Positions 29,055 through 37,902 are shown, counted from the stretch's first letter. The stretch: 64,000 nt of DNA from Oscillospiraceae bacterium (GCA_020025345.1 JAHHSH010000002.1:1-64000); one strand, 5' to 3'. Program-made: numbers and translations. The notes: generated by a model not told the origin, from the letters alone.

Positions 29055-29782
29055 GAGTTTGGGGAATCACGGATGTAGGACTGGTGCGCAACGAGAATCA
29101 GGATGCCTACAGCATCCGTGAGGTAAAAGAATATACCTCTGCTGTTGTCTGTGATGGAATGGGCGGCACCAACGGTGGCCGCGTAGCCAGTTCTCTTGCA
29201 GTGGAGGTCTACCAGCAGGAGCTGGCGGGAAAGCTTCGCAGTGCCATGAGCGCTCAGGAAATAGCTCTTACCATGAGCGATAGTGTGACAAAGACCAATG
29301 AAGCGGTTCGGCAGCGGGCTGCAGAGGAGAAAGAGTATCAACAGATGGGAACCACACTGGTGGCTGCTGTTGCGGGAAAGGAATGGGCGACCCTGGCCAA
29401 TGTCGGTGACAGCCGCGCCTATCACATCAACCGCAGCGGCATCCGACAGATCACCCGTGACCACTCCGTAGTAGAAAATCTGGTGGAGCGGGGCGATCTG
29501 ACACCGGAGGAGGCAAAGCATCATCCACGCCGCAATCTGATTACCAGAGCACTGGGCCCGGACGCAGATGTGCAGACGGATACATTTGAATTGCCATGGA
29601 AGCAGGGAGATTTCATCCTGCTTTGTTCCGATGGATTGGTCAATACCGTATCGGATCAGGAAATCCTGTTCGAGGTTATTCATAACGGCGAACCAGATAC
29701 CTGTCTGGATCGGCTTTTAGACCTATCCAAGCAGCGGGGAGCACCGGACAATGTGACGATGCTCCTGATGATGAATATTTAA
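29051..29782 (+). CDS. stp: PP2C-type Ser/Thr protein phosphatase
   Basis: Metal-dependent phosphatase (PrpC/Stp family) that reverses PrkC phosphorylation. Motifs: GLVRNENQDAY, CDGMGGTNGG, NVGDSRAY and PDNVTMLL, which supply the metal-binding aspartates. 243 residues. It is encoded just before prkC and after rlmN, the usual Firmicutes order, and is translationally coupled to rlmN. Confidence 0.94.
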   Translation: MRVWGITDVGLVRNENQDAYSIREVKEYTSAVVCDGMGGTNGGRVASSLAVEVYQQELAGKLRSAMSAQEIALTMSDSVTKTNEAVRQRAAEEKEYQQMGTTLVAAVAGKEWATLANVGDSRAYHINRSGIRQITRDHSVVENLVERGDLTPEEAKHHPRRNLITRALGPDADVQTDTFELPWKQGDFILLCSDGLVNTVSDQEILFEVIHNGEPDTCLDRLLDLSKQRGAPDNVTMLLMMNI

Positions 29783-29810
29783 TCTCCAAAGACGAAAGGA
29801 ACGGTCATAT

Positions 29811-31754
29811 ATGGATCAGTATATTGGAAAAATGCTGGACAACCGCTACGAGATCATGGAGCTGATCGGCAGCGGTGGTATGGCAAATGTCTATAAGGCG
29901 AAGTGCCATCGGCTGAACCGCATGGTTGCTGTAAAAATTCTCAAGAGTGAACTGGCGGAGAACGCTGATTTCCGCCGCCGCTTCCGGGATGAGTCTCGGG
30001 CTGTGGCGCAGCTGTCCCATGCCAATATCGTCTCTGTTTACGATGTGTCTCGCAGCGGCGATGTAGAGTATATTGTCATGGAACTGATCGAGGGGATTAC
30101 GCTCAAGCAGTACATGGAGCGTCGCGGTCAGATGGATTGGCGCGAAGCACTGCACTTTATCACCCAGATTATGCGCGGTTTGAGCCACGCCCACAGCCGT
30201 GGTATCATCCATCGGGATATCAAGCCCCAGAATATTATGATCCTGCGGGATGGCAGCGTGAAGGTAGCCGATTTTGGCATTGCCTGCCTTGCCAGTGCCG
30301 GCCAGACACTGACACAGGAAGCACTGGGCTCCGTACATTATATTTCCCCGGAGCAGGCTCGTGGTGATCGGACGGATGCCCGTTCGGATATCTATTCCGC
30401 CGGTGTAGTGCTCTATGAGATGCTGACGGGGAAGCTGCCTTTTGATGGAGACAGCGCTGTTTCCGTGGCGATCCAGCACTTGAGCTCTGTGCCGTTGGCG
30501 CCGCGCTCTATTAATCCCGAGATCCCCGAGGCGCTGGAGCTCATTTGCATGAAGGCGATGACGCCTAATGCGGATAAGCGCTATGCCACCGCCGATGAGA
30601 TGATTGATGATCTGGAGAAATTCCGTAAAGATCCCAACATGGATGTGGAGTATATTCGGACAGAACTGGAGGAAGATGTCAACAGCGAGCCGACGCAGGC
30701 TATTAAGCCTTCTGAGGTAGCGGCGATCACTCGTGCCAACCATAAGGCGGGGATGCGCAATAACGCCGCTGAAGACGATGAAGCTGCTGAGAAGAAGCGG
30801 ACGCGCAAGCTGATGGCGATTGTCGGTGGTTCTTTTGCGGCGGTACTGATTCTGGTGGTACTTCTCTTTAAGATTTTTGGCAGCTTCGGTACTAGTACAG
30901 AGACAGATGGCCATGTGGTGCCGGATCTGCTCGGTAAGACGGTGGAACAGGCCAATCAGATGACGGAAGTTCGGGATATTTTCCAAATCGAAGTTCTGGG
31001 CACCAAAGACAGTGATCGCTATGAAGCAGGTCAAATCATTGAGCAGGATCCTGTTGCCGGGCGCACGAGAAAAAATAACTTGGTGATCCATGTTTACGTT
31101 TGCGCGAAGGAAGAAAAGGAAGTTATGCCGCCGCTGACAGGCATGAATTATCAGGAGGCAAAGGTTCAGCTGAATAATATGGGCCTAAACCTGAAATATG
31201 ATATCCGCGAGGAGTTCAGCGATGAATACAAAGAGGGGGATGTGATCTCCACAGTTCCCGCAGCAAATGAGGAACTCAAAAAGGGGAACTCTATCCTGCT
31301 GGTTGTCAGTAAGGGCCCAGAGAAGAAGCCAGTGGTGATCCCGACCTTTACCAAGATGTCGGTGGATGAGGCTTCCGCAGAAGCTCAGAAGCTCGGTTTG
31401 ACGGTGGGCGAGCACCAGTTTGCTTACAGCTCTCAGCCGGTGGGGCAGGTGATCGAACAGTCGATTGCGGCAACGACAAGCGTGGAAGAGGGAACAGAAA
31501 TCATCTTTACGGTCAGTAAGGGTGGCGAGCCGAAGAGCCAGGCGGTCACTTTTGCCATCCCGGAAACCTATAGCGGAGAGGTAACCGTTTCCTTTATGCA
31601 GGACGGAATGTCCCGTGGTGAGATCGTGGTCACACTGGAAGAGGAGAAAGGCGGCAGCGTCAGCTATACCTTCAGCGGTGAAGCTGGTACGACCTCTACG
31701 GTAAAAGCCTTTATTGGAGATAAGGAAATCGGCTCGGAGGAGATTAGATTTTGA
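29811..31754 (+). CDS. prkC: PASTA-domain Ser/Thr protein kinase PrkC
   Basis: Membrane eukaryotic-type kinase that senses muropeptides. Kinase domain (about residues 10-270) has GSGGMANVYKA, HRDIKPQN (about 133-140) and DFGIA. A transmembrane helix (about 334-356) follows, then three extracellular PASTA domains (about 365-560), and a C-terminal domain of about 65 residues of uncertain type. 647 residues. It overlaps rsgA by 4 nt. Confidence 0.95.
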   Translation: MDQYIGKMLDNRYEIMELIGSGGMANVYKAKCHRLNRMVAVKILKSELAENADFRRRFRDESRAVAQLSHANIVSVYDVSRSGDVEYIVMELIEGITLKQYMERRGQMDWREALHFITQIMRGLSHAHSRGIIHRDIKPQNIMILRDGSVKVADFGIACLASAGQTLTQEALGSVHYISPEQARGDRTDARSDIYSAGVVLYEMLTGKLPFDGDSAVSVAIQHLSSVPLAPRSINPEIPEALELICMKAMTPNADKRYATADEMIDDLEKFRKDPNMDVEYIRTELEEDVNSEPTQAIKPSEVAAITRANHKAGMRNNAAEDDEAAEKKRTRKLMAIVGGSFAAVLILVVLLFKIFGSFGTSTETDGHVVPDLLGKTVEQANQMTEVRDIFQIEVLGTKDSDRYEAGQIIEQDPVAGRTRKNNLVIHVYVCAKEEKEVMPPLTGMNYQEAKVQLNNMGLNLKYDIREEFSDEYKEGDVISTVPAANEELKKGNSILLVVSKGPEKKPVVIPTFTKMSVDEASAEAQKLGLTVGEHQFAYSSQPVGQVIEQSIAATTSVEEGTEIIFTVSKGGEPKSQAVTFAIPETYSGEVTVSFMQDGMSRGEIVVTLEEEKGGSVSYTFSGEAGTTSTVKAFIGDKEIGSEEIRF

Positions 31755-32632
31755 GCCGGGGCAGAATTGAAAAGGCCTTGAGCGGCTTTTACTACGTCAA
31801 TACAGGTGAGGAAGTGCTGCAGTGCCGCGCCCGCGGAAAATTCCGCCGCGAGGGAATGTCTCCGTTGGTAGGAGATTGGGTGGAGGTACGGCTTCTTGGT
31901 GGCGGTGAGGGCTTCGTGGAGGCCATCGAGCCGCGCAAAAATGTATTTACCCGTCCTGCGGCCGCTAACATCGACCAGCTGGTGATTATCGCTTCCGGAG
32001 CTATTCCAATCACTGATCCCTATCTTATCGACCGTATTTCGGCTATTGCAGCGCTGAAAGGCTGTGATGTGCTGGTGTGTCTCAACAAGAGTGATCTTGA
32101 TCGTGCGGAGGATTTGTACGAGATCTACCAACATTCGGCTATCCCTGTGCTGCGTATCAGTGCGGAGACAGGAGAGGGGCTGGAAGATCTACGAAAGAGG
32201 ATATCTGGAAAGTTAAATGCCTTTACAGGGAATTCCGGTGTTGGGAAGTCCAGTATCCTCAATGCACTGGATAAATCGTTCGCCTTGCCGGTGGGTGAGG
32301 TGAGTAAAGCGCTGGGGCGTGGTCGCCATACGACTCGCCATGTAGAGATGTTTTCACTGGGTGAGGAGACCTATGTCATCGATACCCCCGGCTTTTCTTC
32401 CTTTGATACGGAGGCTCTGAATCTGGAGCTAAAGCAGCATTTGCCGGAGACTTTTCCGGAGTTTCTGCCCTATCTGGATGAGTGCCGCTTTGTAGGCTGC
32501 CGCCACATCAAGGAGAAAGGCTGCGCCGTTTTACAGGCAGTAAAAGAGGGAAAGATCCCGCGCTCTCGCCATGCCAGCTATGTTCGTCTTGCAGAGGAAT
32601 TAAAAGACTGCAAGGAATGGGAACGAAAATAA
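31751..32632 (+). CDS. rsgA: Ribosome small-subunit GTPase A
   Basis: Circularly permuted GTPase for 30S maturation. OB domain at the N-terminus, G4 motif LNKSD, P-loop GNSGVGKSS (about 160-168), G3 DTPGFSS, then a zinc site CRFVGCRHIKEKGC. 293 residues. Start is TTG at 31751, overlapping the prkC stop. rpe and thiN, often downstream, are absent and a terminator follows. Confidence 0.94.
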   Translation: MSRGRIEKALSGFYYVNTGEEVLQCRARGKFRREGMSPLVGDWVEVRLLGGGEGFVEAIEPRKNVFTRPAAANIDQLVIIASGAIPITDPYLIDRISAIAALKGCDVLVCLNKSDLDRAEDLYEIYQHSAIPVLRISAETGEGLEDLRKRISGKLNAFTGNSGVGKSSILNALDKSFALPVGEVSKALGRGRHTTRHVEMFSLGEETYVIDTPGFSSFDTEALNLELKQHLPETFPEFLPYLDECRFVGCRHIKEKGCAVLQAVKEGKIPRSRHASYVRLAEELKDCKEWERK

Positions 32633-32669
32633 AAAGAGATGGATTCACAAGAATCCATCTCTTTTTTTT
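32633..32669 (+). terminator. Terminator after rsgA
   Basis: 14-bp perfect stem (32633-32646 with 32651-32664), loop ACAA, then a T-run. It ends the yicC-to-rsgA run. Confidence 0.93.
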
Positions 32670-32702
32670 GCACTGCGGCGAAAATGCGGCTGACGGCTTA
32701 TT

Positions 32703-32735
32703 CTGACCGATTTCAGCATAGGACAACGGTATAAT
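32703..32735 (+). promoter_or_regulatory. Possible Spo0A-dependent promoter of spoIIGA-sigE
   Basis: A perfect TATAAT (32730-32735) with CTGACC (32703-32708) 21 bp upstream, resembling the long spacing of Spo0A-activated sigma-A promoters. Near-matches to the 0A box lie at about 32680 (CGGCGAA) and 32711 (TTCAGCA), each one base off. Weak on its own; the spacing matches that at spoIIA. Confidence 0.4.
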
Positions 32736-32756
32736 AAGTGTACGGGAGGTGAGCGG

Positions 32757-33689
32757 ATGACAGTGATCTACATCGACCGGGTGTTTGTGCTGAATCTTGC
32801 GGTGGACTATTTGCTGCTCCTATGTACGGCGCGGCTGGCTGGCGTCCCTCTACGTCGATGGCGATTGTTACTGTGCGCGGTGCTAGGAGCATTCTATGCG
32901 GTAGCGGTTTTCCTTCCGGGAGGAGAGATTTTAGCCTGTGCGCTATGCAAAGCAGTGGTGGGATTGCTCCTATCCTATCTGGCTTTTCGCCCCGTCCCAC
33001 ATTGTTGGCGATTGATGGCGCTCTTTTTTTTGCTGTCCGGTGCTTTGGCAGGCTTGCTGCTGGCGGTAGGTTTGGCGGCAGGAAGTCCCGGTGTTCTCTT
33101 CCGTCGCCTGTATTATGCGCAAATCAATTGGCCGATTCTGCTACTGACCACAGCTTTTATGACGATGTTATTGCATCTGGTCTTTCGGCAGGGAGCCCGA
33201 CACGGAGGAGGAGAGATTATGATAGTTACTGTATCACTTCATCAACAACTGCGGCAGATTTCAGTGCTATATGACACAGGGAATACACTGCGCGAGCCGG
33301 GAACCGGCCAGCCAGTGCTTGTTTTGGAACAGGCTGCTCTGGTAAGTCTGTGGCCAACGGAGATTCAAACGATTCTGACCAGTAAATTGCCGCCGGAGGA
33401 AAAGATGGTGTTGCTGCACCAAAAGGGGGCAGGGACGGATTTTACGCTGCTGCCTTTTCGCAGTGTGGGGAATGCATCCGGTCTGCTGTTAGCGGTGCGC
33501 AGCGACTACATAAGCGTAGAAAAGAAAAAATATCCTCGAACGCTGGTGGCACTGGCAGAAGGGCCACTTAACGATGGTGGTGGCTACGTTGGATTGTGGG
33601 GCGGCATGGAGATGAAAGGAGGACGGCATGATACGAAGACTCGTAGAGAAACTGCGGCTGTGGATCGTCAGGCACAGCAGGCCGGATAA
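32757..33689 (+). CDS. spoIIGA: Sigma-E processing peptidase SpoIIGA
   Basis: Membrane aspartic protease that cleaves pro-sigma-E in the mother cell when SpoIIR signals from the forespore. Five hydrophobic segments in the first 150 residues, then a soluble domain with the catalytic DTGN motif (about residue 172). 310 residues, family length. ATG at 32757 follows GGGAGGTG. The 3' end overlaps sigE by 62 nt in a different frame, which is unusually long. Confidence 0.9.
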   Translation: MTVIYIDRVFVLNLAVDYLLLLCTARLAGVPLRRWRLLLCAVLGAFYAVAVFLPGGEILACALCKAVVGLLLSYLAFRPVPHCWRLMALFFLLSGALAGLLLAVGLAAGSPGVLFRRLYYAQINWPILLLTTAFMTMLLHLVFRQGARHGGGEIMIVTVSLHQQLRQISVLYDTGNTLREPGTGQPVLVLEQAALVSLWPTEIQTILTSKLPPEEKMVLLHQKGAGTDFTLLPFRSVGNASGLLLAVRSDYISVEKKKYPRTLVALAEGPLNDGGGYVGLWGGMEMKGGRHDTKTRRETAAVDRQAQQAG

Positions 33690-34335
33690 GGTCATGTACA
33701 TCGGCGGGAGCGATACGCTGCCGCCACCGCTGACAAGGGAAGAAGAGCGGGATTTGGTAACGCGGCTGGCACAAGGGGAACTTCCGGTACGCCAGACATT
33801 GATCGAGCACAATCTGCGTCTGGTGGTTTACATCGCAAAGCGCTTTGAAAATACGGGAATCAATATTGAAGACTTGATTTCCATCGGGACCATCGGGCTG
33901 ATTAAAGCTATCAACACGTTTCGAGCGGATAAAAATATCAAGCTGGCTACTTATGCCTCCCGCTGTATTGAAAATGAGATTTTGATGTATCTGCGGAAGA
34001 ATTCCTCGCAGCGAACAGAGGTCAGCTTCGATGAGCCGCTCAACACCGATTGGGACGGCAAAGAACTTCTATTGTCCGATGTATTGGGGACAGATGGCGA
34101 TGTGGTCATGCGGCCCATCGAGGAGGATGTGGATCGCAAGCTGTTAGGTGATGCGGTGTCTCGGCTCTCCGGCCGGGAACGGGAAATCATCACGCTGCGT
34201 TTTGGCCTCTACGGGCATAGGGAACTGACACAAAAGGAAGTGGCCGACCGTCTGGGCATTTCGCAGTCCTATATCTCACGCTTGGAAAAGAGAATCATCG
34301 CGCGGCTTCGGCGCGAGATCATTCGCATGAGCTGA
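33628..34335 (+). CDS. sigE: RNA polymerase sporulation sigma factor SigE
   Basis: Mother-cell sigma factor, made as an inactive precursor. The basic N-terminal pro-sequence (about 22-24 residues) ends near KVMYIGGS, the region cleaved by SpoIIGA. Region 2 ([33 protein letters not shown]) and region 4 ([25 protein letters not shown]) are complete. 235 residues. AAAGGAGG lies inside spoIIGA just before the ATG. sigG, which follows in Bacillus, is not here; a terminator is. Confidence 0.96.
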   Translation: MIRRLVEKLRLWIVRHSRPDKVMYIGGSDTLPPPLTREEERDLVTRLAQGELPVRQTLIEHNLRLVVYIAKRFENTGINIEDLISIGTIGLIKAINTFRADKNIKLATYASRCIENEILMYLRKNSSQRTEVSFDEPLNTDWDGKELLLSDVLGTDGDVVMRPIEEDVDRKLLGDAVSRLSGREREIITLRFGLYGHRELTQKEVADRLGISQSYISRLEKRIIARLRREIIRMS

Positions 34336-34336
34336 A

Positions 34337-34378
34337 AAAAGGACAGCATCTGTACTATGCAGATGCTGTCCCTTTTTA
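34337..34378. terminator. Bidirectional terminator between sigE and the HTH gene
   Basis: 12-bp stem GGACAGCATCTG (34341-34352) / CAGATGCTGTCC (34360-34371), flanked by an A-run and a T-run, between converging genes. Confidence 0.88.
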
Positions 34379-34390
34379 TTATGTTGTAAA

Positions 34391-35122
34391 TTAGTCCAGC
34401 AGCAGAGCGGAAGGGCGATTCACGACCATCATGTTATAGGAGCGCAGAGAATGGTAATCCTCCTTATCCAGTTTGATGGTGTTAAATAGTTTGTCGTTTT
34501 CCTCCAGAGGCTCTTTGGAAATCAGCGCCTTCATGGCGATGGGAGCAAAGAACGGTGTGCTGCCGATGCCGGAGAGCAGACCGATGGCGGGCATACGATT
34601 TTGCATGGGATTGAGCATACAGATGTACATTTTCTCCGCCTCGTTGATCTGGTTGGTGAGCACCATATGGGTGATGGTGTCATAGGGCTTCATCTCGCCG
34701 GTGAACAGATGCTGGCAACGGTCGGGCTCAGAAAAAGATGCCACACCCACATACAGCATCACGTCAATGGCTTTGCCGGAGACGGCAGGGGAGAAGCAGA
34801 GCAGAGAACGGACGATCTGATGGATCCGTCCGTCATAATAATACATATAAGCCCGAGGCTGGTTGAAATAGAAACTCTTGGGCAGAACCAAGTCATTATT
34901 AAAGATAGGCGGCTGATAATCGATAAAACACTTTAAATCAATATCCAACGCCTTGGAAATCTCGTACAGCGTTTCAATATCGATCGTAATGGTTCCGTTC
35001 TCATACTTGGACAACGTGGCCTTACTCTTATTGATCATGGCAGAAAACTCTTCAATGGTATAGCCACGACTTTTACGATACTTTTTGATCCGCTGTCCAA
35101 CGTGATAGGAAAAAGAACCCAC
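34391..35122 (-). CDS. XRE-type transcriptional regulator with unknown C-terminal domain
   Basis: 243 residues. An N-terminal helix-turn-helix (about residues 8-66: GQRIKKYRKSRGYTIEEFSAMINKSKATLSKYENG) is followed by about 175 residues I do not recognise, rich in aromatics and including YMYYYDGRIHQIV and GIGSTPFFAPIAMKAL, probably a ligand-sensing domain. Start GTG is set by GGAGGTGATGTT immediately upstream. It has its own near-consensus promoter and stands alone, convergent with sigE. Target genes are unknown. Confidence 0.8.
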   Translation of the reverse strand: MGSFSYHVGQRIKKYRKSRGYTIEEFSAMINKSKATLSKYENGTITIDIETLYEISKALDIDLKCFIDYQPPIFNNDLVLPKSFYFNQPRAYMYYYDGRIHQIVRSLLCFSPAVSGKAIDVMLYVGVASFSEPDRCQHLFTGEMKPYDTITHMVLTNQINEAEKMYICMLNPMQNRMPAIGLLSGIGSTPFFAPIAMKALISKEPLEENDKLFNTIKLDKEDYHSLRSYNMMVVNRPSALLLD

Positions 35123-35145
35123 AACATCACCTCCATACGCTGTTA

Positions 35146-35174
35146 ATTATAGCAGGAAAAGTGAACATAGTCAA
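35146..35174 (-). promoter_or_regulatory. Strong sigma-A promoter of the HTH regulator
   Basis: On the minus strand: TTGACT (35174-35169), 17 bp, perfect TATAAT (35151-35146), about 17 nt before a near-perfect Shine-Dalgarno. It starts downstream of the nth stop, so the regulator does not depend on nth transcription. Confidence 0.88.
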
Positions 35175-35259
35175 CAGAAAGTTTCCCATAAAGAAACAAT
35201 GAAAGGGCGAATTTTCAATCTGATAGAAGCGGGCCGATATTGGGACATATCTGCAAGAG

Positions 35260-35907
35260 TCAGCCATTTCCTTGCGCGGTTTTGCCATAAGTGCAGAGTG
35301 TAGCCAGCGGACAGCTGCCACACTGAGGATTACGGGCCATACAAACGGCACGTCCGTGGAGGACCATACGGTGGCAGAAGTTGTTAGACTCCTCCGGAGG
35401 GATGCACTTGCGCAGCTGCATTTCCACCTTTACGGGATCCTTGCTGCCGTCGGTAATTCCCAGCCGCCCGGTGATACGGATGCAGTGGGTGTCACAGACA
35501 TAGCCCTCCTTGCCATAGATGTCACCTAAGATCAGATTGGCAGTCTTACGACCAACACCGGGCAGGCGCAGAAGATCCTCCATATTGTCGGGAACCTTAC
35601 CGTCATATTCCTCTACCAGCATTTTGGCGGCGGCCACCATATCGCGGGCTTTGGCGCGCCAGAAACCAGTAGAGTGGACATATTCGCCGACCTCATCTAC
35701 ATCTGCCTGGGCAAAGGCCTCCAGTGTGGGATAGCGGGCGAAGAGGGCAGGCGTCACCAAATTGACCCGTGCATCGGTGCACTGGGCTGCCAGACGGACA
35801 GAGAAGAGAAGTTCATAGTCCTTTTGGTAGTTCAGTGAACATTCTGCATCGGGATAGAGCTCTTTTAACGTATCAATAATAGATACAATTTCCTTTTTCG
35901 TTTTCAC
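35260..35907 (-). CDS. nth: Endonuclease III
   Basis: Base-excision repair glycosylase/AP lyase for oxidised pyrimidines. Helix-hairpin-helix LPGVGRKTAN with the catalytic Lys, the catalytic Asp in VCDTHCIR, and a C-terminal [4Fe-4S] motif CMARNPQCGSCPLATLC (C-X6-C-X2-C-X5-C). 215 residues. GTG at 35907 is chosen because GAGGTG sits 6 nt upstream and it gives the standard N-terminus. Divergent from rarA. Confidence 0.94.
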   Translation of the reverse strand: MKTKKEIVSIIDTLKELYPDAECSLNYQKDYELLFSVRLAAQCTDARVNLVTPALFARYPTLEAFAQADVDEVGEYVHSTGFWRAKARDMVAAAKMLVEEYDGKVPDNMEDLLRLPGVGRKTANLILGDIYGKEGYVCDTHCIRITGRLGITDGSKDPVKVEMQLRKCIPPEESNNFCHRMVLHGRAVCMARNPQCGSCPLATLCTYGKTAQGNG

Positions 35908-35981
35908 TTGTGTCACCTCAAAGGCATTATAACAATCTGGCGGAGAAAATGCAATTCGGGGATGCAAAAAGAGAAAAAATA

Positions 35982-35990
35982 TGGTATACT
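35982..35990 (+). promoter_or_regulatory. Extended -10 element for rarA
   Basis: TGGTATACT, an extended -10 (TGnTATACT), 29 nt before the rarA start. No good -35 box is seen, as is usual for this promoter type. Confidence 0.5.
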
Positions 35991-36018
35991 ACATAATTAT
36001 TGCAAAGGAGGTGGGGCA

Positions 36019-37278
36019 ATGCAGCCTCTGGCAGATGAAATCAGACCCCGGACATTGGACGAGGTAGCAGGACAAAAGCATCTTCTGGGACAGGGGGCTC
36101 TGCTGCGCCGCCTCATCGAGAGTGGGACGTCGGCAAATTTGATTTTCTACGGGCCATCTGGTACCGGCAAGACGACAATTGCCAGTATTATCGCAAAGCG
36201 TACGGAGAAGCGTCTGTACCATCTCAACGCCACCACGGCTTCGCTGCAGGATGTGAAGGACATCATTGCGGATGTAGACACCATGCTGGCACCCAACGGG
36301 ATTTTACTCTATCTGGATGAGATCCAGTACTTCAATAAAAAGCAGCAGCAAAGTCTGCTGGAATTCATGGAAAACGGCAAGATCACATTGATTGCCTCTA
36401 CCACGGAGAATCCCTATTTCTATATCTATAATGCCCTTTTATCCCGCAGTACCGTCTTTGAATTTAAGCCCCTGTCGCCGGAGGAGACACTTCCTGCCGT
36501 CGAGAGAGCCTTACATATTGAGCAGGAGCGCAGCAGCTTGCCCTTTAGTTGGGAGGACACACTGCCCATGACCGTAGCGCGGAACTGCGGCGGTGATGTG
36601 CGCAAGGCAATCACGGCGGTAGAGCTGCTCTACCAGTCTGCTCGCCCGGAAAACGGGCAGTTATATGTGACAAGTGATGATGCTTCACAGTTGGCTCAGC
36701 GCAGTGCAATGCGCTATGATAGAGCGGGAGACGACCACTTCGATCTTCTTTCAGCACTCCAAAAGTCGATCCGCGGCTCCGATCCGGACGCTGCTGTCTA
36801 CTATTTGGGACGGCTGCTGGTAGCGGGGGATCTTTTGTCCCCGTGCCGTCGGCTGCTCGTCATTGCCGCTGAGGATGTGGGACTTGCCTATCCGCAGGCC
36901 ATTGTAGTGACCAAAGCCTGCGTGGATGCGGCATTGCAGATCGGCCTTCCAGAGGCGCGCCTTCCTCTGGCGGAGGCAGCCATTCTTCTGGCGACAGCGC
37001 CGAAATCCAACTCCGCCCACAACGCCATCATTGCGGCTATGTCGGATATTGAAAAGGGTCGAATGGGAGAGATTCCCCGACATTTGAAGAATGTCCATCT
37101 GGACAGCGCCGGAACAGAAAAAACTGCCGCCTACAAGTACCCCCACAACTATCCCAATCACTATGTGGCACAGAGCTATCTGCCGGAGGCGTTAGGGGAC
37201 ACTGTCTACTATGAGTACGGAGAGAACAAGACCGAACAGACGGCCAAACGATACTGGAACCAGATCAAAGGAGAGTAA
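36019..37278 (+). CDS. rarA: Replication-associated recombination protein A (MgsA/RarA)
   Basis: AAA+ ATPase acting at stalled forks. Walker A GPSGTGKTT (about residues 47-55), Walker B LYLDEIQYFN, sensor 1 STTENPYF, and the C-terminal tetramerisation region ending in the family-typical YKYPHNYPNHYVAQSYLPE. 419 residues. ATG 36019 follows AAAGGAGG; the upstream frame extension to 35908 is not needed. Followed 5 nt later by DUF951. Confidence 0.94.
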   Translation: MQPLADEIRPRTLDEVAGQKHLLGQGALLRRLIESGTSANLIFYGPSGTGKTTIASIIAKRTEKRLYHLNATTASLQDVKDIIADVDTMLAPNGILLYLDEIQYFNKKQQQSLLEFMENGKITLIASTTENPYFYIYNALLSRSTVFEFKPLSPEETLPAVERALHIEQERSSLPFSWEDTLPMTVARNCGGDVRKAITAVELLYQSARPENGQLYVTSDDASQLAQRSAMRYDRAGDDHFDLLSALQKSIRGSDPDAAVYYLGRLLVAGDLLSPCRRLLVIAAEDVGLAYPQAIVVTKACVDAALQIGLPEARLPLAEAAILLATAPKSNSAHNAIIAAMSDIEKGRMGEIPRHLKNVHLDSAGTEKTAAYKYPHNYPNHYVAQSYLPEALGDTVYYEYGENKTEQTAKRYWNQIKGE

Positions 37279-37283
37279 ATGCC

Positions 37284-37469
37284 ATGGATCTGAAGGTACA
37301 TGATATTGTTGAATTAAAGAAAGAGCACCCCTGTGGTAGCCGCCAATGGGAAGTGCTTCGGATCGGTATGGATCTGAAGCTGCGCTGCCTGGGCTGTGGC
37401 CACGAGATGATGGCACCCCGGCGCAAGGTTGAGAAGAGTATTAAACGCATTGTAAGCGAGGAGGAATAA
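37284..37469 (+). CDS. DUF951 family protein
   Basis: 61 residues, with DLKVHDIVELKKEHPCG, W.V.RIGMDLKLRC and LGCGHEMMAPRRKVEKSIKRI, which match DUF951. Cysteines at C17, C35 and C38 could bind a metal. The function is unknown; the gene is widely conserved in Firmicutes. It follows rarA closely and precedes a tiny membrane ORF. Confidence 0.85.
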   Translation: MDLKVHDIVELKKEHPCGSRQWEVLRIGMDLKLRCLGCGHEMMAPRRKVEKSIKRIVSEEE

Positions 37470-37471
37470 GA

Positions 37472-37570
37472 ATGAGTCCCAAGTGGGTTCGCCGCATTGC
37501 AGCAGGTATTGCACTGTTGATGGCAGTATTGCTGCTGTTGGGCTTGATTGTGCCCTATCTTTCCCTGTAA
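37472..37570 (+). CDS. Tiny membrane protein (32 aa)
   Basis: Frame MSPKWVRRIAAG... ending ...LIVPYLSL: a basic N-terminus and one strongly hydrophobic helix (about residues 9-28). Believed coding because GAGGAATAAG gives a proper ribosome-binding site, it begins 2 nt after DUF951's stop, and a terminator follows 20 nt after its own stop. Not assigned to a family. Confidence 0.6.
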   Translation: MSPKWVRRIAAGIALLMAVLLLLGLIVPYLSL

Positions 37571-37592
37571 GACGACAGGAATACGGAAGCGA

Positions 37593-37634
37593 AAAGAGTG
37601 GATACCTTTTTAAGGTACCCACTCTTTTTTTCTC
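37593..37634 (+). terminator. Terminator after the rarA-DUF951 unit
   Basis: Stem AAAGAGTGG (37593 on) with CCACTCTTT (to about 37627), inner TACCTT/AAGGTA pairing, then a long T-run. Confidence 0.85.
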
Positions 37635-37663
37635 TCATATAATGAACCAGAGGAGGGATTGCT

Positions 37664-37816
37664 ATGAGAAGGGGGAAATGCGGAGGGTTTCTGGGAGGCT
37701 GTGCGCTGGCACTGGGGCTGGGGATCCTGATTGCAGCCGTATTCCCAACGTGTGCGCTGCTGTTCATTGTGGCGTTTCTGCTGATTGCCTGCGGCGTCAT
37801 TTGTCTGCGAAGATAG
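37664..37816 (+). CDS. Small membrane protein (50 aa) upstream of spoVM
   Basis: Frame MRRGKCGGFLGGCALALG... to ...IACGVICLRR*. Glycine-rich and very hydrophobic, with two short or one long helix and five cysteines, bounded by basic residues at both ends. AGAGGAGGG lies 8 nt before the ATG, and its end is 12 nt from the spoVM start. A TATAAT at 37638-37643 may be its -10. Not recognised; a spore-envelope role is a guess from position. Confidence 0.55.
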   Translation: MRRGKCGGFLGGCALALGLGILIAAVFPTCALLFIVAFLLIACGVICLRR

Positions 37817-37827
37817 GAGGGATGATG

Positions 37828-37902
37828 GTGAAGATCGTGGTCTGGAAAGCACCTAAAATGCTGCGCGGTATTCTGGCACGTTTTTTCAAGATAGAGGTAT
37901 AA
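37828..37902 (+). CDS. spoVM: Stage V sporulation protein SpoVM (24 aa)
   Basis: Frame MKIVVWKAPKMLRGILARFF..., closely matching the amphipathic SpoVM helix of Bacillus (MKFYTIKLPKFLGGIVR...): K2, K7, P9, K10, L12, G14, I15 all align. SpoVM binds the convex forespore membrane and anchors SpoIVA, starting coat assembly. The GTG at 37828 aligns residue for residue and sits 7 nt after AGGAGG; ATGs at 37822 and 37825 are too close. It is next to a SipL-like gene, another SpoIVA partner, which supports the call. Confidence 0.85.
   Translation: MKIVVWKAPKMLRGILARFFKIEV

Noticed and set aside
29805..31091. 428-codon minus-strand frame opposite prkC
   Set aside because: Antisense shadow of a clear kinase gene; no start signals.
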